Part shown: positions 56,673-64,000 of the stretch, in pieces
How positions within the stretch are numbered: position 1 is the stretch's first letter
Layout: each line of letters starts with the position of its first letter
Assembly: GCA_944989445.1 (NCBI GenBank)
Contig: CALYLW010000012.1
Location: 1,760,001-1,824,000 of the forward strand
From: Ampullaceana balthica
Lineage: Eukaryota > Mollusca > Gastropoda > Lymnaeidae
Direction: 5' to 3'
DNA: 64,000 nt
Program-made: the position numbers and the translations under genes
Notes under the pieces: generated by a model
Told to the model about the DNA's origin: nothing
Databases searched by the model: none
The model's input: the letters and a program-made list of their open reading frames with translations, nothing else

Positions 56673-58328
56673 AGAAGCTAGAGAACAATTGGGAGAAAGA
56701 AAGAGAAATTGTTATAATAAATTAGAGAACAAAATGGGAGAGGAGAAAAAATGTAGCGATTTAGAGAGAACTGAAAACGTGTTTAGAGTCTAACAGCTAG
56801 ACAGAGAGAAGGGGTGAAGAGGGTTTAGAGAGATTTGGAGAGAGTGTGATTACAATTAGGAGAGTAAGAGGGTATTAATATCAGTAAAATGTAAAATAAT
56901 GAGTTGGTAAATGAATGAGAAATTGAGATAATACGAGATATATTGAGTGTCTGAGAGAAAAATATTAGTTAGAGACATATAAGTAGCGGGGGGAGGGGAA
57001 TATGACACGTTAAATTTATGGCATCGTCTTATTAGAGATCGTTAAATGTATGGCATTGTCTTAGCGATCGTTTAATATAAAAGAGGAGAAAAATTAGGAC
57101 GCTTATTATTGAGTTTGTAGCTGTATAAAAATTTAGATTAAAGAAAAAAAAATATGATACGAAGTGAAGTGGTGGAGGAAGTAAAGGGAGGAAAGGCGAG
57201 AAAGCGATTCATTCTATTACAGTAGTAGCGCAAGATCCGGAACTGAGATGAACCGAGTACACAATAAGTAAGTCGGTGAAGCTAAATGGAAGTGGCTGTT
57301 GAAAATGAAACGGGACAACACAGAGAGTTGAGGATGTCAAACTGAGAATAGATTGATGTCTAACACACAGAGAGTGAGGATGTCGGACACAGAGATAAGA
57401 AGAAACTAAATACGCAGAGTAAAAAGACACACACGAAGAACACATAGAGGCGACCCAAGTAGAGAGGGCAAAAATAAAAATCCTCCCGACCCAAACTTCC
57501 AGTGAGAGAGACACGGAGGACGAAGGGCCTGAACACTTTGTTTGGTCGAAGCCTAAAAGGCTCGCAACGGCCGCAATTATCCGAGTCGAGAGGCACAGCG
57601 CGCACCCCTTTCTGGGAACTCACGCGGAAAACTGTACGTGCAGGCAGGGCCCTCTTCCATATCAATCACTTTCATTACGGCTCGAGTTTTCCACCTTATT
57701 AGGCTCGTTCCTGGAATTAAATTGTCCCCCTCGTGCGGAAAATTTCCCTTAGAGATGCGAGGAAGGGAGGCACGGGTATAGGGAGGGTGATGGGGGGGGT
57801 TATGTTTAGGTCCTCTTACACGTCACGTTTTATGTTCGGACGCGCACTCTCCCCAACCCCCCCGCGCCCCCACCAAACCAACAAATATTTTTTTATATCC
57901 CATTCCACCAATATTAATGTTTGAACACTAACCAATACACCCATGCCAGTAAATTTTAGTCTGAACGTTACAATTTCAGATCTATGGAAGCGAGAATAGT
58001 GGGGTGGGACGGGGTATGATAGTGGTGGCGCCAGTTCATGGCAACATTACATTTTCAATCAGATGTGGGTTGGGGTAGGTGGGTGGGTGTGGGGGGGGGG
58101 AGTACACAACGTTGTGTGTAGCATTCGGATGACCGCGGGAAAGTCCGTTGAATCCGTAGTCATAGATCCCTTACCAGTAGTTCCCAGCGTGTTTCTATGG
58201 AGTCCGACGGAATACGTGTGAAGTGGCTTTAGTGGAAATGGTCAAATGTTGTTTTTTTTTAAACACGCTCTGCCAATAGGATGGTTAAGCTCTATACCAC
58301 GTCATGCATTTGTGCGAAGTTCAATACG
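56673..58328. other. Purine-rich then GC-richer non-coding stretch
   Basis: 56673-57200 is GA-biased. An ACACAGAGAGT(T)GAGGATGTC phrase occurs at about 57318 and 57365. 57480-57700 is GC/CpG-rich with overlapping frames on both strands and no recognised product. G-runs lie at about 57791 and 58081-58101. Confidence 0.4.
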
Positions 58329-58419
58329 TTTGAACAAGTCAAGGGTCATATCAGGACATTTGAACATGTCAGTGGGTCAGATCAGGGCATTTAACCACGT
58401 CATGCGTCAGATTAGGACA
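58329..58419. repeat. 30-bp tandem repeat, 3 diverged copies
   Basis: Units begin TTTGAACAAGTC (58329), TTTGAACATGTC (58359) and TTTAACCACGTC (58390) and each end CAGGACA-like. Two TGTGGTGTA(C/T)TGACATG repeats follow at about 58443 and 58464. Confidence 0.7.
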
Positions 58420-59064
58420 TGAGGATGGTGTTTATGTACATCTTGTGGTGTACTGACATGACAATGTGGTGTATTGACATGGTTGTAATTTGCCCTTATT
58501 TGAAATATGAAGTGCCACATCTTCGATAAGCCTAAATAAGACATTTAAAATAGTGTCATTGCTTATTTGCGTTTTTTTAAAAGCTAATTTCTAAGAAGCT
58601 CTTTTATTTTCAATGCGTTTTGAACATATTTAAATGTTAACTGAATTTTTTTTTAAAAAATTATTTTGACCTTAGATTACATTTTTATTATTCGACTTCA
58701 AATATCGTCCTGGCTAAAATATTCAACTCATTTATAGACTGGAAATTTTCAAAAACACTGTTTAACATTGGCTTTGTCAGAGGGACAGAAAGTTTATTTA
58801 GATCTTGTCATTTTGAAATTATATTGCACAACAATTTATATTGAGCACAATCTTACTGATTTTTTTTTACAGACATATCTTTATGGCATCGAAAAGTTAC
58901 GTCATGGCAACAGTAGGGAAGTATATACAAGTGAAAATGTATAGATTTAAAAGAAATTATTTAAATATAATTTATGAAAATTAACTTTCTTTAAAAAATA
59001 ATGTGTTTAGTTTAGACGAAACCCCTTTTGAGATATGATCCCTCGATGCTGCAGAAATGTTTGC
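58420..59064. other. AT-rich non-coding stretch
   Basis: Apart from the two short repeats noted just above, nothing recognisable. Confidence 0.45.
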
Positions 59065-59420
59065 CCTTAAACACACAGGCACACACGCAAACACAGTAAG
59101 TAACACAACAACAACTGATAGACACACAGTCACACATGTAAACACAATAATGACTCCCACACAAACAGACACACACGCCTACGTAATAAGGACCCACACA
59201 CATTAGACACACATGGAAACACAATAAAAACACACACAATCAAACACCCAAACACAATGAAATAACACACACACGCTAACACAATAAGGGCCCTTACTAA
59301 CAGACACATACGTTAGCATAATAAAGATCCACCCCCCCCACAAAGACAAACATGTAAACACATTAAGTTCCCACAGACACAATGACACTCACGTATACAC
59401 ATTAAGACCCACCAACACAC
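59065..59420. repeat. Degenerate ~36-bp CA-rich minisatellite
   Basis: About nine diverged units with ACAGACACACA(TC)GT, AACACAATAA and GACCCACACA-like blocks. The minus-strand frames over it are Cys/Val-rich repeat artefacts. Confidence 0.75.
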
Positions 59421-61261
59421 AAGCTTAAATTAAATTTTAAAAAAATTCAGCATTTGACAATAACACATGCACGTCAAAATCACGACACTCATTTATCATC
59501 AATTTGGTATTTGCGGCGCCCCACTTTCATTTAACTCCCCTACTTCTCTCTAACTCCATCCCTGGTTTGAGGAGCAGGGATCAAGATGTTTAGGTTATTT
59601 GGAAAAGGGAGGAGTGGGGGGTGGGGCGGAGTTCCCATCCACTGTTAAGTTTCATCGTCTCATTAAACATTTGCAATGCCCCTAGTATTTAATTACCCAC
59701 TTTTTTTATGACACAACTTAAGGCAAGGATGAGTAACCGCAAAGAAAGAGACAGAAGTGACGGGGCCTTGCTGTAGGAGATCCAAAGAAATGCCCTCCAG
59801 GAAATGGCCGCACAGAGTTGTGTGCCCGTATAACTCGTGAGCACGACTCGGCCTATTTTCGAGAGGCGTCCATTTTTTTTTCTTCTTCGTAAACCTGAAA
59901 TGAGGAGGAGTGATAGGGTGAGGAGCGTCCCTCCACTCACCCGCCCCCCCACCACCACCCAAACCGTTCATTTCTGTTCTATCTCTATCATTTAGGTTTT
60001 CATTTGCGTCTCTAAAATTCAATTTTCATGCCACTAATCATCGTTCAAGTCTCAGGGAAAATTCTGAAATTTTCGGAAAAGACACGACCCATCCTTTCTT
60101 TATTTCGTTTTAAATGGATGGGGTGGAAAGCCTTTCGGGGTGTGATTACTTCCCCTTCAATAGACACGTAAGTCAATGCGTCTTTCAAAAGAAAAAAAAA
60201 TCTCACTTAGAATTAGCTGCCCTTGGCTATGCTTTGTTGTACTCCCTTGAAATGAAAAATAGAAAAAAAAATAATCTTCCCTTCGTATTTCGAAACAATT
60301 TAACTTTTTGTTGTTTTTTGTTGTTGTTTTCTTGTTTTTTGTGGGTTAATGCCTTTAAAATGTCGCCCTAACGGCGATGTCCTGTCTGTTTGCTGGCGAA
60401 GATACTTAGACTGCAACAGTCACATTTATATCATATGGATAGTTATAAAAAAATATATAATCCATAACGAGCGACTTTACCAATGCGTGTGTTTTGTGGG
60501 TTTTTTTAAAAAAATTTTTTACAATATATCTTTTATTAAGACTACAGTGGGACACAAGCCACTTGTAAACCTAAATATGATTTAGATTAGATGATCGCTT
60601 CCTTCTAAGGCTTGTGACTTTGACATTTCTAAGAACGGAAAACGTCTCTCACTGCGTAGTGTTTCTATTTTTTTTTAATGCTTTCATAAAACAATGTCGT
60701 TGTTTTTTTTCAAATCAAATCTATAAAAATAAGTACATATTCATAAAATTTTAGCATATCAAGTTGTAAACAAGTGTTTGTGTCTCTGTTAGTTCCAATA
60801 AGCAGTATCGAGTTAACGTGTAGAACTCCCACATATGTTATGTGTCTAGGGTGAGGATCACTTGAAATGAATTCAACTCAAGCCACGGGTTGAAGTTTAA
60901 CAGCAATTTAATGCGCGTAAATGAAAATACTACAAATGTGTGACAAGCAGGTAAAGAAAATTACACAAGCATTAAATACAAAGTAGAAAAAACTTCAAAA
61001 TACTCAAACTTTTATAATACAATACCAGAAAGCATTTTTCAAAAACATTAGCGCTGATTTCATATTTATACAAAATTGAATGGAAAATGCAAGATAATGA
61101 ATATTCTCGATTTATCGGGAACATAGAGATTACGTGCGAAATTTGAAGCGCATTGTATTGCGCTTCTAGAACGCTTCGCCTTGACAAAGTACATACATAA
61201 ACTCTATATCAATTCTTCACAAATCATAACATAATTAAAAACTCATAGCAATAAAATAAAA
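59421..61261. other. Mostly AT-rich non-coding stretch
   Basis: A mixed-composition patch (59690-60010) has overlapping minus-strand frames (59689-60022) without recognisable content, and a C-run at 59943-59949. Nothing else is supported. Confidence 0.4.
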
Positions 61262-61372
61262 TAAATAACTTATCTATAACAAATATCTTTTGAGATAAGT
61301 CGCCACAGAATACCCGGATATTTGATTGATATCTTAATGACATTGTTCCAACTGAACAGCCCCGGATATTTA
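61262..61372. repeat. Dispersed repeat family X, copy 3 (partial)
   Basis: Contains AACAAATATCTTTTGAGATA (61278), CCACAGAATACCCGGATATT (61303), GATATCTTAATGACATTG (61328) and CCAACTGAACA (61348), in the same order and orientation as copies 1 and 2. Confidence 0.6.
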
Positions 61373-61454
61373 TCTCCGACAAGAATTGATCTATCGGTCG
61401 AAGCAAATTTTTGTTATTTGTATTTGTTTAGCGTATACGACACTTTGTGTAAGG

Positions 61455-61639
61455 CAGTGCTTCTCAAAGTGGTGGTCCGTGGACCGTTGCCGGTCCGTGG
61501 GCCATCCGCCGCCGGTCCGCAGAAGTTATCAAAAAAGGACCGAAAAAAATGTCAGTGCAGGGAAAATAGTGCACCGGTCCCTGGTGCAATGGAAAAAATT
61601 CCTGCCGGTCCACCGTACTTAAAAGTTTGAGAAGCACTG
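61455..61639. mobile_element. hAT miniature element with 8-bp target duplication
   Basis: The 185-bp element starts CAGTGCTTCTCAAAGTGG and ends AGTTTGAGAAGCACTG, nearly perfect inverted ends. It is flanked by identical 8-bp copies of GTGTAAGG (61447-61454 and 61640-61647). The interior is rich in CGGTCC/GGTCCG motifs. This is a textbook non-autonomous hAT transposon; the short open frames crossing it are incidental. Confidence 0.95.
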
Positions 61640-61647
61640 GTGTAAGG

Positions 61648-64000
61648 TATCGGTATGGACCAGTTAAGCAACTTGAGCATTTGATGGAATCGGCCATATC
61701 GCTGATTGTTGTCAGTTTTGTGTTTCTTATGATTTTTCAAAGTGTCTTAATTCATACTACGTTTCATCGGTTGTTTTAATATGATATCGTCGTATCGGAA
61801 TGACATGGCAGGAATTTTTTATCCAAAAAATGTGTCAAGCTTAATGTAGAAAAATGTTATACTCTTTATTTTTATGAAACAGTTGAAAGATGCATAATAT
61901 AACACATAGATTTTTTTTTAAAAAATTAATCCCCTCTGCCCTATATGTTGGAAGTGTAAATTTATCAAGAAAATTTTTCTAGGGACTTCTGCAATTTGTC
62001 TGTAATACTCATTTTTTGACAGCCAAATTTTAAAAATAAAAAAGTTAAATTGTGTTTTTTAGTTCTATCGTTTCAAGCCCTACTAATGCACTCATCGCAT
62101 GAGTAAAGACTAAACACCAGTTTTAAGAACGCCTTTTATTTCATACCAATTACTGTGGAAAAAAACAACAAAGAAGAAATGAATGAATTAATTACATAAA
62201 TAAATAAAATACGCTTAACCTCTTCCAGTTTTAACCCAAACAAATATTTTTTTAAGGCTTAAATAAGCTTATAAAAAATTAAAAAAACCCAAAAGAAATC
62301 ATTTAAAATCTGGTTAACGTATCACAATACAACCATCGCCACACATCTTACAAAAATGTCCAACATTTAAAACTTCCCATCACAATTGATCTGTGTTTCA
62401 AATAGACATTATTCTTTAGGGCAGAACTATTTGTCAAATGACATTCTTCTCTAGGACACGATTATGTATATAATATGTCAAAATATAATTTTTTGTTAAG
62501 AAAAAGCTTATAGATATCAAATGCCAGTGTTCTTTATAGGACACAACTATAAAAGAAAAGATCCGTTATCCCCCAACCCATTCGTACCCTGTGTAATATT
62601 TTGTCCATTTTAAGAAACAAACAACTATTTAAAAACTGCTCGGTTCTGACACAGGGTTAAGCCCGGCCATACATCCTCGCCTCGGCGTATTAGCTGACCG
62701 ACTGGCCGTCCCCTAAAGCGTAAATTGGCGTGACTTATTGCTAAAACTTCCGTTAATCATTGCTAACGGCGCCGTCGGTGCTCTGTGGGGGGGGGATGGT
62801 GGTGGTAGGGAGGGGGATAGTCTGTCCTGGATATCGACTCCCGATGCTGATCTCTTGGTATCAGCTTTAAAGCGCCCACGTGATATCACGGTTGACCAAG
62901 TGAACTTTCTTAACATCTTAAAAGCCGATCATGGCTTAACTAAAACCTAGTTGGAATCAGTCTGGCCTGCTCAACTCTTTGAAAGAGTTGTCCTCAAAAT
63001 CTTTTCGCTGGGTCGGGGGGGGGGTGGAGAAAGAAACAAAAAAACAAAAACTAAATTTAATGCAAAGATATGGTATTGTTAATTTGTAAGTGAAAGAAGG
63101 GGGGTGGGGGCAAACACGCGATGATTTTATGGTTGATTTCATTGATATGAAATCTAAAGATGTGACGTACAATTTATGCAAATGACCGGTTTTATCATAT
63201 AAGATCACGCTTAAACGCACAAAGTAGTCGAGCATTAATTTACCTTGTTTACGCATTATTAAATATAATTTCAGTTTGAATATTTTTGTCTGCATTTTTT
63301 TTAAAGGAATGATATTTAATTTCAGAAACGTTGAGCTAATTTCTTTATTCAACATATCTACTGAGCTTCTGTAGCTTGTAGTTTATCTTTTTAAGGACCC
63401 ATAACTGTGTCACTTTTGTCCCTGCCCGATAAGTGCGCCTTTTAAAATTTCGCCACGTCAAATTAAGTTAGTTCCAGTTGTTGTTTTTTCTTCCCATTTC
63501 TTACACTTTGAAGGGCGGTTATAACATTTCATTATTTAATGGTATCTCAGCTTATATCTTCAATACGATGTTTACTAATAAGACTAATTAACCGTTTCGT
63601 ATTGATTGGATTACGTGAAGAAGTAAATAACTTTCAGAATCTCATCAAAGCCGAGATTGTCACTCATTTTAAGGCGCTATATTGTAACTATAGTTATGTG
63701 TTCTCTTCAGGGTGTTAAAGTCGCATGAAATCACCTATAAATAAATACGACCCCTCCTCCACCTGGAAAGAAGGTCGTGATCTTTTGAATATATCACCGT
63801 CTTCCAAATGTGTCCTTGTAACTGCAATCAGACCAAGCAGGTAGAAGGAAGTCAACTACTCCTTGTTGGAGGGTATCTTAAAGAAGTCAGCAACAAACCT
63901 AAAAATCAACGTCCGTGTCGACAAGGAGTCTTCTACCGCGAACAAACAGTGCAACAAAACTTAATTACATTCAAATACTCAGATGCAATGTAAAATTCAA
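61648..64000. other. Mostly AT-rich non-coding stretch
   Basis: Contains a G-run at 62788-62796 in a slightly GC-richer patch (62640-62950), a perfect palindrome (CAACTCTTT G AAAGAGTTG, 62972-62990), and another G-run at 63016-63025. The 61-codon plus frame at 63808-63993 is unassigned. No gene is supported. Confidence 0.4.

Noticed and set aside
59065..59420. Cys/Val-rich minus-strand membrane proteins
   Set aside because: They are translations of a degenerate CA-rich minisatellite.

Overview
This looks like a gene-poor, AT-rich stretch of an animal nuclear genome. There is no bacterial gene organisation: no operons, no ribosome binding sites, and no protein gene open over a family-typical length. 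What can be recognised is eukaryotic: non-LTR retrotransposon (LINE) 3' ends, Helitron termini, hAT and piggyBac DNA transposons, a tRNA-derived SINE, splice signals and many mini- and microsatellites. The mixture (short non-autonomous Helitrons, L2-like LINE tails, hAT miniatures, long simple arrays, roughly two-thirds A+T) suits an invertebrate such as a mollusc. That placement is inference; nothing here fixes the species.

Layout. 1-1.1 kb holds the best host-gene signal: a 175-nt candidate coding exon on the minus strand (382-556) with good splice sites, and a short candidate terminal exon on the plus strand (924-1013). 1.16-1.64 kb is the first copy of an inverted-repeat element that recurs at 46.1-49.0, 50.1-50.5 and 53.7 kb. 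4-7.3 kb carries 32-bp and 23-bp minisatellites. 9.7-14.3 kb is one very large array of a 31-bp unit (about 146 copies) in which a 41-unit block appears to have been duplicated. 16.6-17.0 kb (16-bp unit) and 19.2-19.7 kb (12-bp unit) are further arrays. A second plausible terminal exon lies at 20.8-21.0 kb with two AATAAA signals downstream. 22.6 kb has a small hAT-like element with perfect 8-bp target duplications.

23-35 kb is mostly featureless AT-rich sequence with a GC-richer island at 32.6-33.4 kb. 35.0-38.2 kb contains a decayed LINE reverse-transcriptase tail and a Helitron that has itself received a LINE 3' end. 39.7-41.15 kb is a 42-bp minisatellite. 42.1-43.3 kb has a second Helitron-like copy and a hAT miniature nested in an older hAT relative. 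46.06-49.04 kb is another nest: a piggyBac element with TTAA duplications and a ruined transposase gene sits inside an inverted-repeat element. A tRNA-derived SINE lies at 49.7 kb, the best-preserved Helitron at 52.7-53.2 kb, another LINE tail at 54.0-54.4 kb, a 34-bp minisatellite at 55.5-56.5 kb and a fourth hAT miniature at 61.5 kb.

The long open frames inside the arrays (9.7-14.3, 16.6-17.0, 19.2-19.7, 39.7-41.2 kb) are consequences of stop-free repeat units and should not be annotated as proteins. I did not find a defence system, gene cluster or other new biochemical system. The most unusual things are the 31-bp array and its block duplication, the three nested transposon insertions with readable target duplications, and two unassigned dispersed repeat families.
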